From contig NZ_JAUYQU010000004.1 of assembly GCF_030697065.1 (NCBI RefSeq), positions 1 through 34,884 on the forward strand: DNA of 34,884 bases, read 5' to 3'. The position numbers and the translations under genes were made by a program. Within the stretch, counting starts at the first letter, position 1. Each line of letters opens with the position of its first letter. The stretch comes from Bradyrhizobium sp. GTDB taxonomy: Bacteria > Pseudomonadota > Alphaproteobacteria > Rhizobiales > Xanthobacteraceae. This document shows, in pieces, positions 16,658 to 24,858 of this stretch. Under the pieces are notes generated by a model. That model was given only the letters and a program-made list of their open reading frames with translations. It ran no database searches and was not told the origin of the DNA.

Positions 16658-17685
16658 GGCCCGTCCCTTTCCGGAACGGCGACGACCGCCTTGCGTCCGG
16701 CAAACCGCCGGATCACCAGGTTCGGCAGCCACAGCGCCCAGCGGTGCATGCGCGGTCGACCGACCAGCACGATCACGACCAGCACGAGGCCGATCCAGAA
16801 CAGCCAGTATTGCGGCGTGATGGTCTGGAAAATCTCCTGCAGCATCTTGAACACCACCGCCCCGATCAACCCGCCGTAGAGATAACCGGTGCCTCCGATG
16901 ACCAGGACCAACATCAGATCTGCCGACTTTTCGAACGAGAACACATCCAGCGAGGCCAGCGCCGTGGTCTGGGTGAACAGGGCGCCCGCGATTCCCGCAT
17001 AAAACGCCGACAGCGTGTAGATAGCGATCAGCCGCCGGTTGACCGGGATGCCGATCGCCGCCGCCCGCAGCGGATTGTTGCGGATGGCGCGCAGCGACAG
17101 GCCGAACGGCGAATGCACGATCCGCCGCGCCAGCAGGAACAGGATGAACAACACCGTGAGGCAGTAGAAGAAACCGACCTTGCCGAACATGTCGAACGCG
17201 AACAGTCCGAGGATCGGCTGCATTTCGATGCCCTGCAGACCGTCGGAACCCCCGGTGATGTTGGAGAAGCGCTCTGCCAGCGCTTCCAGCAGCAGCGCAA
17301 TCCCCAGCGTCACCATCAACCGGGTCAGGTCGACGCCCCTGATCACGAGGAAGCTGGTGAGAAAGCCGACCACGGTGGCGATGAGGCCGGCGACGAACAG
17401 CGCGAGCACCGGCTCGGGAACAATGCCGTGCAGCGCCAGCAGCCCGGCCGAATAGGCACCGATGCCGAAGAACGCGGCGTGACCGAGCGATACCACGCCG
17501 GCATAGCCCAGGATCAGATCGAGCGACAAGGCAAACAAAGCGAGCCGCAGGATGTCGGTCATGATCAGATAGCGGGAGGGAAACAGCAACGCGCAAGCCA
17601 GCACGAGAACCCAGAATGCGACTTCGCTGAGGCGCCATCGCGCTTGCTGCCTGGCATGATATCCGACGTCATCTTGCGCGGTCAT
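16654..17685 (-). CDS. livM: LIV-type ABC transporter permease (LivM-like), operon 1
   Basis: A 343-residue inner-membrane permease with about eight to ten hydrophobic segments. The family stretch LDLILGYAGVVSLGHAAFFGIGAYSAG, seen here as LGYAGVVSLGHAAFFGIGAY, and the loop FGLSLRAIRNNPLRAAAIGI that contacts the ATPases are present. It forms the membrane channel with LivH, whose stop is 6 bp upstream, and its stop overlaps livG. Length is normal for LivM. Confidence 0.94.
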   Translation of the reverse strand: MTAQDDVGYHARQQARWRLSEVAFWVLVLACALLFPSRYLIMTDILRLALFALSLDLILGYAGVVSLGHAAFFGIGAYSAGLLALHGIVPEPVLALFVAGLIATVVGFLTSFLVIRGVDLTRLMVTLGIALLLEALAERFSNITGGSDGLQGIEMQPILGLFAFDMFGKVGFFYCLTVLFILFLLARRIVHSPFGLSLRAIRNNPLRAAAIGIPVNRRLIAIYTLSAFYAGIAGALFTQTTALASLDVFSFEKSADLMLVLVIGGTGYLYGGLIGAVVFKMLQEIFQTITPQYWLFWIGLVLVVIVLVGRPRMHRWALWLPNLVIRRFAGRKAVVAVPERDGP

Positions 17686-17691
17686 CAGGCT

Positions 17692-18561
17692 TCAACGCGC
17701 GGCTGTGCGGCCGAACAGGCCGTTCGGACGCCAGATCAGGATCACGATCATGATGGTGTAGATCACGAACGGCCCCATCTTGGGCACGTAATACTTGCCG
17801 GCGACGTCGCCGATGCCGAGCAGCAGCGAGGCCATGAACGGACCGGTGATGCTGGAGGAGCCGCCGACGGTGACCACGATCAGGAAATAGATCATGAACT
17901 TCAGCGGAAAATAGGGATCGAGCCCGAGGATCTCGGCGCTGAGCGCTCCGCCGAGGCCGGCGAGCCCGCAGCCGAAGGCGAAGGTAAAGGCAAACACCTG
18001 CGGCACGTTGATGCCAAGCCCGCTGGCAGCGCGGGGATCGTCGACCGCCGCCCGCAGCCGGCTGCCGAACCGGGTGCGCGCCAGAACCAGTTGAAGGGCC
18101 AGGGTGAGCAGGCCGCAGATGACGATGATCATCAGCCGATAACGGCCGATGCCGACGCCGAAGAAATCGATCTGCCCCTCCAGCGCCGCCGGCAGCCTGA
18201 TGAAGATCCGCGACGACCCCATGATGTAGTCGACCGCCGCCACCGACATGAAGACGAGGCCGACCGAGAATAGCACCTGGTCGAGGTGGCTTCTGGTGTA
18301 GAGATGGCGGTACAACGAGCGTTCCAGCGCCACGCCGATCGCAGCGCTGACGACGAACGCCAGCGGCAGTGCGGCGAAGAACGGCCAGCCGGATTGATTC
18401 ACCAGCACCGCGCAGACATAGCCGCCGGTCATGGCGAACGCGCCATGCGCGAGATTCACGAAGTTCATCAATCCGAGCGTGACGGCGAGGCCGCAGGCCA
18501 GCACGAACAGCAACATGCCGTAGGCGACGCCGTCGAACAGGATGGTGAACAGCGTGGTCAT
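17692..18561 (-). CDS. livH: LIV-type ABC transporter permease (LivH-like), operon 1
   Basis: A 289-residue inner-membrane permease with the LivH start FDGVAYGMLLFVLACGLAVT, the motif MNFVNLAHGAFAMTGGY and the loop TRFGSRLRAAVDDPRAASGLGI. I start it at ATG 18561; an in-frame TTG two codons earlier is possible but has no better ribosome-binding site. A 94-bp palindromic repeat lies between it and the upstream binding-protein gene, and livM begins 6 bp downstream. Confidence 0.93.
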   Translation of the reverse strand: MTTLFTILFDGVAYGMLLFVLACGLAVTLGLMNFVNLAHGAFAMTGGYVCAVLVNQSGWPFFAALPLAFVVSAAIGVALERSLYRHLYTRSHLDQVLFSVGLVFMSVAAVDYIMGSSRIFIRLPAALEGQIDFFGVGIGRYRLMIIVICGLLTLALQLVLARTRFGSRLRAAVDDPRAASGLGINVPQVFAFTFAFGCGLAGLGGALSAEILGLDPYFPLKFMIYFLIVVTVGGSSSITGPFMASLLLGIGDVAGKYYVPKMGPFVIYTIMIVILIWRPNGLFGRTAAR

Positions 18562-18583
18562 GGGCAAACGCCGGAAGGCTCTC

Positions 18584-18677
18584 CGTCATTCCGGGGCAGC
18601 GCGGAGCGCTGAACCCGGAATCTTGTCCAACGATGTCGAGATCCCGGGTTCGCGCTAATGCGCGCCCCGGGATGACG
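18584..18677. repeat. Palindromic intergenic repeat between livK and livH
   Basis: The ends CGTCATTCCGGGGC (18584-18597) and GCCCCGGGATGACG (18664-18677) are inverted copies with one mismatch, with further pairing inside (AACCCGGAATC against GATCCCGGGTT). From memory, this pattern is very common between genes in Bradyrhizobium. It could let livK be made in excess over the membrane subunits by protecting or ending part of the transcript. Confidence 0.8.
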
Positions 18678-18689
18678 CGCTTTCGCGCG

Positions 18690-19871
18690 TCACTTCTTCG
18701 TCTTGCCGGAATCCTTGACGGCCTCGAAGGTCGCGAATTCGACGTTGTAGAGCTCGCCGTCGACCTTCTCGACCTTGCGGATATAGATGTTCTGCACGAT
18801 GTCGCGGGTTTCCGGATCGATCGAGATCGGGCCGCGCGGGCTCTCCCACTTCATCCCCTTCATCGCCGCGACCAGCGCATCGCCGTCGGTCTTGCCACCG
18901 GTCTTTTTCAAGGCCTCGTAGATCATGTGGATGCCGTCATAGCCGCTCACCGCCATGAAGCCCGGGCGATTGCCGTAGGCTTTCTTGTAGGCGGCAACGA
19001 ACTCCTTGTTCATCGCGGAGGGATGCGCGGCGGAGTAATGGTGCGCGGTGACGGTGCCGAGCGCGGCATCGCCCATGTTGTTGAGGAGATCGTCGTCCAT
19101 CACGTCGCCGGGACCGATCACCCTGATGCCCGACTTGTCGAGACCGCGCTCGGCATATTGTTTCATGAAGTTGCCGCCTTGTCCGGCCGGAACGAACACG
19201 AACACCGCGTCCGGCTTGGCGTCCTTCATCCGCTGCAGGAACGGCGCGAAGTCGGGATTGGCCAGCGGTACCTTGACCTCTTCGACGATTTCGCCGCCGC
19301 CCGCGGTGAAATTCTGCTTGAAGAAGTTCAGCGCGTCGTTGCCGGGCGCGTAGTCCGAGGTCAGCGTCGCGACCTTCTTGATGCCGTTCCTGGCGGCCCA
19401 GTCGCCGATGATGGTGGAGGATTGCGCGAGGGTAAAACTTGTCCGCACGATATAGGGCGAGCGCTCGGTGATGATCGATGTACCGGCCGCCATCACGATT
19501 TGCGGGATCTTGCCCTGGGTCGCCAGCGGCGCCGCGGCAAGCGCTGCCGGGGTCACGCCGAAGCCGGCGATGAAATTGACCTTCTCGTTGACGATCAGTT
19601 CCTGCGCGATGCGCTTGGTATTGTCGGGGACCGCGCCATCGTCCTTCAGAATGATCTCGATCTTCCTGCCGGCAACGGTGTCGCCCTTCTGCTGCATGTA
19701 GAGCTTGACCGCATTGTCGATCTGCTTGCCGGTCGAAGCCTGGCCGCCGGTCATCGGCAGGATCAGGCCGATCTTCACGCTCTCCTGCGCGCTGGCCGGA
19801 GCCGCTCCGGCCGCGACGGCGAGTGCGATGCCAGTGGCAGCCAACGACAGTAATCCCGTGCGAAACGACAT
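18690..19871 (-). CDS. livK: LIV-type ABC transporter periplasmic substrate-binding protein, operon 1
   Basis: A 393-residue exported binding protein. The first ~29 residues form a Sec signal peptide ending APASA, with cleavage likely before QESVKIG. The mature part has the type I periplasmic fold seen in LivK/LivJ (VKIGLILPMTGGQASTG, VNFIAGFGVTPAALAAAPLA, FKQNFTAGGGEIVEEVKVPL). The frame is open upstream to 20030, but the ATG at 19871 begins the signal peptide and has a strong GGGGAGAG site. It is the first gene of the operon K-H-M-G-F and sets its specificity, which cannot be read from the sequence. Confidence 0.94.
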   Translation of the reverse strand: MSFRTGLLSLAATGIALAVAAGAAPASAQESVKIGLILPMTGGQASTGKQIDNAVKLYMQQKGDTVAGRKIEIILKDDGAVPDNTKRIAQELIVNEKVNFIAGFGVTPAALAAAPLATQGKIPQIVMAAGTSIITERSPYIVRTSFTLAQSSTIIGDWAARNGIKKVATLTSDYAPGNDALNFFKQNFTAGGGEIVEEVKVPLANPDFAPFLQRMKDAKPDAVFVFVPAGQGGNFMKQYAERGLDKSGIRVIGPGDVMDDDLLNNMGDAALGTVTAHHYSAAHPSAMNKEFVAAYKKAYGNRPGFMAVSGYDGIHMIYEALKKTGGKTDGDALVAAMKGMKWESPRGPISIDPETRDIVQNIYIRKVEKVDGELYNVEFATFEAVKDSGKTKK

Positions 19872-20205
19872 GAACGCTCTCCCCTGATCGGCTTCGTGCC
19901 TCGAACCGAGTGCCGGCCTTGCCGTACCATAACCCCGATCTTTCAGCCATGTACCGCCTCGGCATGACGTCCTATATCGGCGCGGCATGGCGCCCCCGCC
20001 TGGCGGAGGCGAATGAAGCCATCCGGACACGCCGGCAAGTCTTCAGGTATTAAAATACCAACAACAACGACCAAGCGCAATTTTCTCAATTCCGCTGATG
20101 GGTTAGGCTGAGGCAAGTCCCCCAAGCGACATCGGCGGACCGGATCCATCGGGGGCGCTCAGGCCTCATGAAGGAATTCACCATAAAAGGGCACGAACTC
20201 GAGCA
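19872..20205. other. Divergent intergenic region between livK and the small lipoprotein
   Basis: These 334 bases hold the candidate livK promoter noted at 20047-20081. For the plus-strand lipoprotein I find no convincing promoter. No gene is supported inside. Confidence 0.4.
20047..20081 (-). promoter_or_regulatory. Candidate livK promoter with a small inverted repeat
   Basis: On the minus strand TTGCGC (20076-20081) and TATTTT (20053-20058) stand 17 bp apart, a fair sigma-70 spacing. The -10 lies inside GGTATT-AA-AATACC (20047-20060), a 6-bp inverted repeat that could be an operator. Start of transcription would be near 20046, giving a ~175-nt leader before livK. Confidence 0.35.
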
Positions 20206-20481
20206 ATGTCCATCGGCACCCGCCATCTCGCCACCAGCCTTGCCGTTGCGCTTGCGTCGTGCGGCCTCGGCGGATGTGGATCCATCAACGAAAAACTCGC
20301 GGCGGGAATGAGCGATGCGATCCCGCAATGGGCCGGCGGCATGCCCGCCGATGCTCCGCCGAGGCCCGGTACCGCCAAATACGACGAATTCATGCAGGAG
20401 CGGGAACGAAAACGACTGGAACCCGCGACGACAAGGGATGACGTCAAAACCGACCCGTTATCCCCGGCGCAGGTACGGTGA
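20206..20481 (+). CDS. Small lipoprotein, function unknown
   Basis: A 91-residue protein with a lipoprotein signal: positively charged start, hydrophobic stretch (LATSLAVALASCGL) and a lipobox LGGC with the acylated Cys at about residue 24. The mature ~68 residues are polar, with a proline-rich part (MPADAPPRPGTAKYDEF) and a charged end, and no known domain. It is probably anchored in the inner or outer membrane facing the periplasm. I do not recognise the family. The SDR gene starts 100 bp downstream on the same strand. Confidence 0.78.
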   Translation: MSIGTRHLATSLAVALASCGLGGCGSINEKLAAGMSDAIPQWAGGMPADAPPRPGTAKYDEFMQERERKRLEPATTRDDVKTDPLSPAQVR

Positions 20482-20581
20482 AGCGAGAAAGCGCCCAACG
20501 AGCGAACTTTTGGCGATTGTGCGGCCCGCGATCGATCCACTAAGAATGCACAACCGCCCGCTGTAACAGGGCGATTCGAGA

Positions 20582-21472
20582 ATGCTGGAGCGTGTGCGCC
20601 AAGTGGACGCCAAGAGACGAGAAACCGACGAAGCGAGGAGCCTGGTCATTGGTGGCACAGGGCTGGTCGGCGGCTATATCGTCGAACAGCTTCTGCGCGC
20701 AGACCAGCGCCCTCTCGTGCTGTCGAGAACCAACCGGAGCACACCGGACATCGATTGGTTTCATGGCGATCTGTTGAAGCCGGATTCATTGAAGTTTCCG
20801 GCGTTCACAACGCTGTTTTGCACGGCCGACGCCATCCTTCTGGCCAACGCCCTTCCACAGCTCCTGAACCCGTCATTGAAGCGGGTTGTCGCCTTCAGTT
20901 CGACCAGCGTGATTACCAAGCAGAACACGGAAGTCGAAGCCGAGCGCGAGATGATAAAGAGGCTTACCGATGCCGAGCGAAGGATCGCCGCGGCATGTGA
21001 ACAGCACAATGTGGGCTGGACGATATTGCGTCCGACCTTGATCTACGCCGAGGGTCGCGACACCAATATCACGCCGTTGTCGCGGCTCATTCGCAGGTTC
21101 GGCTTCATGCCCCTGGTCGGCGGCGCAAGGGGTTTACGCCAGCCGGTGCATGCGGAGGATCTGGCGATCGGAGCGCTTGCCGCTGGCTCGAGCCACGCTG
21201 CGATCAACAAATTCTATGCGCTGCCCGGGGGGGAGACACTCCCCTACCGGGAGATGATCGGCCGGATTTTCGACGGATCGGGGATGCCGCGGCGCACCTT
21301 TCCCGTGCCGCCGTTGCTGTGGCGCGCCGGATTCCTTCTGGCGAAACCGCTGTTTCCCGGCGCCAATGTCGCGATGGGCATCCGCATGATGAAAGACATG
21401 ACGTTCGATTCCGCGCCGGCAATCCGCGACTTCGGCTGGAATCCGAGAACCTTCAATCCCAAATTCGACTAA
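20582..21472 (+). CDS. Atypical NAD(P)-binding SDR-family protein
   Basis: A 296-residue Rossmann-fold protein. GGTGLVGG (G24, G27, G30) binds NAD(P). The place where classical or extended SDRs carry YxxxK reads FSSTSVITKQNTEVEAER instead, so the usual catalytic tyrosine is missing and the protein fits the atypical, NmrA/NDUFA9-like group. Later stretches such as ILRPTLIYAEGRD, GGARGLRQPVHAEDLA and YALPGGETLPYREMI are shared with sugar-epimerase-like proteins. It may bind a nucleotide-sugar or act as a redox sensor; the role is open. Its stop lies at the edge of an intergenic repeat. Confidence 0.87.
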   Translation: MLERVRQVDAKRRETDEARSLVIGGTGLVGGYIVEQLLRADQRPLVLSRTNRSTPDIDWFHGDLLKPDSLKFPAFTTLFCTADAILLANALPQLLNPSLKRVVAFSSTSVITKQNTEVEAEREMIKRLTDAERRIAAACEQHNVGWTILRPTLIYAEGRDTNITPLSRLIRRFGFMPLVGGARGLRQPVHAEDLAIGALAAGSSHAAINKFYALPGGETLPYREMIGRIFDGSGMPRRTFPVPPLLWRAGFLLAKPLFPGANVAMGIRMMKDMTFDSAPAIRDFGWNPRTFNPKFD

Positions 21473-21522
21473 AGCGTTTTCCGAGCGAAGTGGTGTAACG
21501 GTTCGCGCAAGAAAACGCGTCA
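21471..21522. repeat. Short palindromic repeat between the SDR gene and purU
   Basis: GCGTTTTC (21474-21481) and GAAAACGC (21511-21518) are perfect 8-bp inverted arms about 29 nt apart, enclosing CGAGCGAAGTGG and GGTTCGCGC. From memory, this element (AAAGCGTTTTC...GAAAACGCGTC) occurs in many copies in Bradyrhizobium and Rhodopseudomonas. It overlaps the ends of both convergent genes and may serve as a two-way terminator. Confidence 0.8.
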
Positions 21523-22383
21523 GTCCATGAACACCACGGTCTTGCGGCCGTTGAGGATCACGCGATCCTCCAGATGATGGCGCATGGCGCGCGCCAGTAC
21601 GCGGCGTTCGATGTCGCGGCCCTTGCGAATCAGGTCTTCGGGCGTATCGCGATGGCTGATGCGCTCGACATCCTGTTCGATGATCGGGCCTTCGTCGAGT
21701 GCGCTGGTGACGTAATGCGCGGTGGCGCCGATCAGCTTGACGCCGCGCTCATGAGCCTGATGGTAGGGCCGCGCGCCCTTGAAGCCCGGCAGAAACGAGT
21801 GGTGAATGTTGATACAGCGTCCCGACAACCTCGCCGACATCTCGTCCGACAGGATCTGCATATAGCGCGCCAGCACCACCAGATCTGTGCGGGTTTCGCC
21901 GACCAGATTCCAGACCGCGGTTTCCTGCTCGCGCCTGGTCTCCTTGGTGACCGGCAGATAGTGAAACGGAATCTCGCCGAAATCGAGATTGCTGTAGGTG
22001 TCGCGCGGATGGTTGGAGACGACCGCGGTCGGAATCATCTCGAGTTCGCCGGTGCGCCAGCGATACAGGATATCGGCGAGGCAGTGATCGGATTTCGAGA
22101 CCAGCAGCATGACCCTGCGACGGCTGGCGCGGTCGCGCATCAGCCACTCCATGCCGAATCGTTCGGCGATTGCGCGAAAACCCGTTTCCAGCGACGCCAG
22201 ATTGACCGCGAGATCGGCGGCATTGAACACCACCCGCATGAAGAAATGACCGGTCTCGACGTCATTGAACTGCTGGGCATCGAGAATGTTCTGGCCATTA
22301 TGGGCAAGGAACGTCGATACCGCCGAAACGATGCCGGGGCGATCCGGGCAGGACAACGTCAAAACGAACTGGTGATCGGGCAT
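21520..22383 (-). CDS. purU: Formyltetrahydrofolate deformylase
   Basis: A 287-residue cytosolic enzyme that hydrolyses 10-formyl-tetrahydrofolate to formate and tetrahydrofolate, balancing the one-carbon pool. Residues 1-85 form an ACT domain ([18 protein letters not shown]), and residues ~88-280 a formyltransferase fold with the catalytic set N192 and H194 in [11 protein letters not shown] and D230 in [12 protein letters not shown]. Length is usual for PurU. Its stop reaches into the palindromic repeat it shares with the convergent SDR gene, and it is divergent from the HemD-like gene. Confidence 0.96.
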   Translation of the reverse strand: MPDHQFVLTLSCPDRPGIVSAVSTFLAHNGQNILDAQQFNDVETGHFFMRVVFNAADLAVNLASLETGFRAIAERFGMEWLMRDRASRRRVMLLVSKSDHCLADILYRWRTGELEMIPTAVVSNHPRDTYSNLDFGEIPFHYLPVTKETRREQETAVWNLVGETRTDLVVLARYMQILSDEMSARLSGRCINIHHSFLPGFKGARPYHQAHERGVKLIGATAHYVTSALDEGPIIEQDVERISHRDTPEDLIRKGRDIERRVLARAMRHHLEDRVILNGRKTVVFMD

Positions 22384-22527
22384 GGCGAGCTGAATGACTT
22401 CCGAAAGACGAGCGATTTGCGGCCTGCTCTATCACCCGGAACGCCCTTGCGCCAATCCCGGTCGCAGCGCCATGATGAACAAACAACAGGCGACCGGCGT
22501 TAGAGCCGGATCGCGTTGAGCAGGACC

Positions 22528-23370
22528 ATGGCTGACAGACTGAACGGCTATCGCATTCTCATCCTGGAAACCCGCGAGGAGGCGCAGTTTTCCCGCCTGC
22601 TCACCGAGCAGGGCGCGGACGTGTTGCAATGTCCGATGTTCACCATTCACGAGGCACCGGATCCGGCACCGGTCGAGGCCTGGATCGGCCGTTTCATCGC
22701 AGAACCCTGCGACGATCTGGTGCTGATGACCGGCGAGGGCCTGCAGCGGCTGATGGCGGTGGCGCGGCGGACCGGTGTCGACCAGGATTTTGTCGCCGTG
22801 CTCGGAAAGGCGCGCAAGTTCGCCCGCGGTCCCAAACCCGGTCGGGCGCTGCGCGAGATCGGGCTGGAGCCTCAGGCAACGACGGAGAAACCGACCTCGG
22901 AGGGGATCGCCGAGATGCTGTCGCGCGTCGACCTTGCGGGCCACCGCGTCGGCCTGCAGCTCTATCCGGACAAGGATCACAGCGTGCTGATCGGCGCTAT
23001 CGAGGCGCAAGGCGCCGAGGTCGATGCCGTTTCGCCTTACGTCTACGATGCACAGGTCGCCGAAACCAGCATCATCGCCGCGATCGACGAGATGGCGCAG
23101 GGCCGTATCGACGCGATTGCGCTGACCAGTTCGGGTCAGGCGCGCCGTCTGTTCGACGTCGCGCGGGCGCATCATTGCGAGGACAGACTGCGCGAGGGAC
23201 TGGCGCGGACGCCGATCGCCTCGGTCGGGCCAGTGGTGTCGGATGAACTCCGGTCCCAGGGCTTGCGCACCGACATCACGCCCGCCCACGATGCCTTCTT
23301 CATGAAGCCGCTGATCTCTGCGATGGCGACATCGCTCGGCAAGACCGCGCCCCGCAACGCAGCCCGCTAG
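22528..23370 (+). CDS. Uroporphyrinogen-III synthase-like protein (HemD family)
   Basis: A 280-residue protein of the HemD fold, two Rossmann-like halves joined by a hinge: first half YRILILETREEAQFSRLLTEQGADVLQCPMF, second half VGLQLYPDKDHSVLIGAIEAQGAEVDAVSPYVYD, then the family block DAIALTSSGQARRLFDVA and TPIASVGPVVSDEL (each 18 residues or fewer per motif core). HemD closes and inverts hydroxymethylbilane to uroporphyrinogen III. No other haem or cobalamin gene is close, and it may be a second, specialised copy. The ATG at 22528 has AGGA just upstream; a TTG at 22516 is also in frame. Confidence 0.8.
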   Translation: MADRLNGYRILILETREEAQFSRLLTEQGADVLQCPMFTIHEAPDPAPVEAWIGRFIAEPCDDLVLMTGEGLQRLMAVARRTGVDQDFVAVLGKARKFARGPKPGRALREIGLEPQATTEKPTSEGIAEMLSRVDLAGHRVGLQLYPDKDHSVLIGAIEAQGAEVDAVSPYVYDAQVAETSIIAAIDEMAQGRIDAIALTSSGQARRLFDVARAHHCEDRLREGLARTPIASVGPVVSDELRSQGLRTDITPAHDAFFMKPLISAMATSLGKTAPRNAAR

Positions 23371-23431
23371 CCAGGACCGCGCCGCGGGCCGCCGGACCCC
23401 GAATCCAGACCGACGCGCACGGCAACCGCTC

Positions 23432-24487
23432 TCACGCTTCGAGACGGTGCACGGCGCGATTCAACGCGGATGCCCAACGCCCCAGCGAGTCTTCCGGAAC
23501 CGCGAACAGATTGCATATCCAGGTAATCTCTTCGATTCGATACACCGGGCTGCCAAAGGGCAATGCTTGTCCCTCGAGATCATCCACGTAATAGAGCGAA
23601 TAGCCCGCAAGCAATTCGCTCAGGGAGCCTCCAGTGGCACCGCATTCCGACAGCGTAAGCGGATTATATTCGATGAGAATCGCAGGTCGGTCACTCCCCG
23701 AGAGCAGCCGCGATGCTCCACGCAACACGGCCACTTCGCTCCCCTCGACGTCGATCTTCAGAAGCGCGGGACGAATGCCTTTCTGCGCACAGAACGCATC
23801 CAGCGTAACTCCCTGCGCGTGGGCGAGATGGTCGCCCGCTCGCGGGTTGAGTCCACCCGGCGTGATCTGGGCATAGAGGGAGTTCTTCAGTGAATAGCTG
23901 AGGCACACCTGGCGCGGTTCATCAAGAACGGCGGCTGCTACGGGCTGAACCCGGTCATTCAAACCGAGGGCTCGCACGGACTGCTCGAGTTTCGTGAACG
24001 TCGCCGGCACAGGTTCGAAGGCATAGATCGTCGGAGAACGCGCGGCGAGCATCTGTGCCAGCTGGGTCGACACGAAGCCGACATTAGCCCCGACATCAAG
24101 TACGACGGGTTCGCTTTCATCCTGCAACCAGGCGGCACACAATGCCAGCTCGTTTTCGTTGGCCCGGCGATGATAGAACGGATGTTCACTGAGATCGCCA
24201 ACGTGACAGACGAAGTCGTAGCCAAGCCCGCTTCTGGCTACAAAATTCTTGATTCCCACCGCACCAAGCAACTTGAGCCATACGAACCGCAGACCTGCGC
24301 TGAACAGCGGGATGTTGGCCGCTGCCGTCGTCGGAACGGTCGTCGACGGGCCGCACACGGCTCGAACCCCGCGCGTGATGATACGTGTTCTCAGATCCTG
24401 CCGCCCGGCTGCGCGATGGAGCGGCCCGGTTTGCCGGTCGCGAAGGTAAACGCTCTCGCGCTCCCTGGCCGATGATTCTTCGGTCAT
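23432..24487 (-). CDS. FkbM-family SAM-dependent methyltransferase
   Basis: A 351-residue protein. Residues ~1-110 are a variable N-terminal part; the methyltransferase core follows with motif I VVLDVGANVGFVSTQLA and the FkbM hallmark LLKIDVEGSEVAVLRGA. FkbM-type enzymes often O-methylate sugars in polysaccharides, glycolipids or polyketides. The gene lies on the same strand as gmd and fcl, 371 bp downstream of fcl, so 2-O- or other methylation of a fucosylated glycan is a fair guess. Its base composition looks lower in GC than the neighbours, with codons such as TTG, ATA and GAT more frequent, which hints at transfer. The ATG at 24487 has only a weak ribosome-binding site. Confidence 0.87.
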   Translation of the reverse strand: MTEESSARERESVYLRDRQTGPLHRAAGRQDLRTRIITRGVRAVCGPSTTVPTTAAANIPLFSAGLRFVWLKLLGAVGIKNFVARSGLGYDFVCHVGDLSEHPFYHRRANENELALCAAWLQDESEPVVLDVGANVGFVSTQLAQMLAARSPTIYAFEPVPATFTKLEQSVRALGLNDRVQPVAAAVLDEPRQVCLSYSLKNSLYAQITPGGLNPRAGDHLAHAQGVTLDAFCAQKGIRPALLKIDVEGSEVAVLRGASRLLSGSDRPAILIEYNPLTLSECGATGGSLSELLAGYSLYYVDDLEGQALPFGSPVYRIEEITWICNLFAVPEDSLGRWASALNRAVHRLEA

Positions 24488-24858
24488 TACGGGCTTTCTT
24501 CATGCGCCGCGAGAAGGACGCATATTCTGGGTTCTCGGGCCGACAAACGCCAACCACCACATGTATCGGATGTTCCGTTACCACGGAGACAGTTAGCGCT
24601 TGCTGCAGCCAAGCTCGCTTAAAGGGATTGAGCCGTGAGCCATGCAAGTGTCGGAGTAATCAGCGTTGCATCGAGGAACGGGACGGAACCCAATCGCGAG
24701 AGCGACATCTATAGTCGGCCAGCTCTCTTTTGACAATTCAGAGCCACCCGAGCTGACAGCGGGCCTGGACCAAAAATCGTGAAAACAACCCCATGCAAAG
24801 ATAGAGTGGAGTAACGCCCTCCCCGCTTGCTGGTCGAAGCACCCGCCTCGGGCGGCGA
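24488..24858. other. Non-coding, lower-GC region between fcl and the FkbM gene
   Basis: These 371 bases have no convincing gene on either strand; an 89-codon open frame on the minus strand has poor codon use and no ribosome-binding site. A TTGACA at 24730-24735 has no -10 partner. The region may be decayed sequence or the FkbM promoter. Confidence 0.4.

Noticed and set aside
16744..18273. 509-codon open frame on the plus strand
   Set aside because: Antisense to livM and livH; extreme content of Q, D, H and R is typical of a shadow of membrane protein genes.
24730..24735. TTGACA hexamer as a promoter -35
   Set aside because: No -10 at 16-18 bp, and a plus-strand transcript from it would run antisense to fcl.
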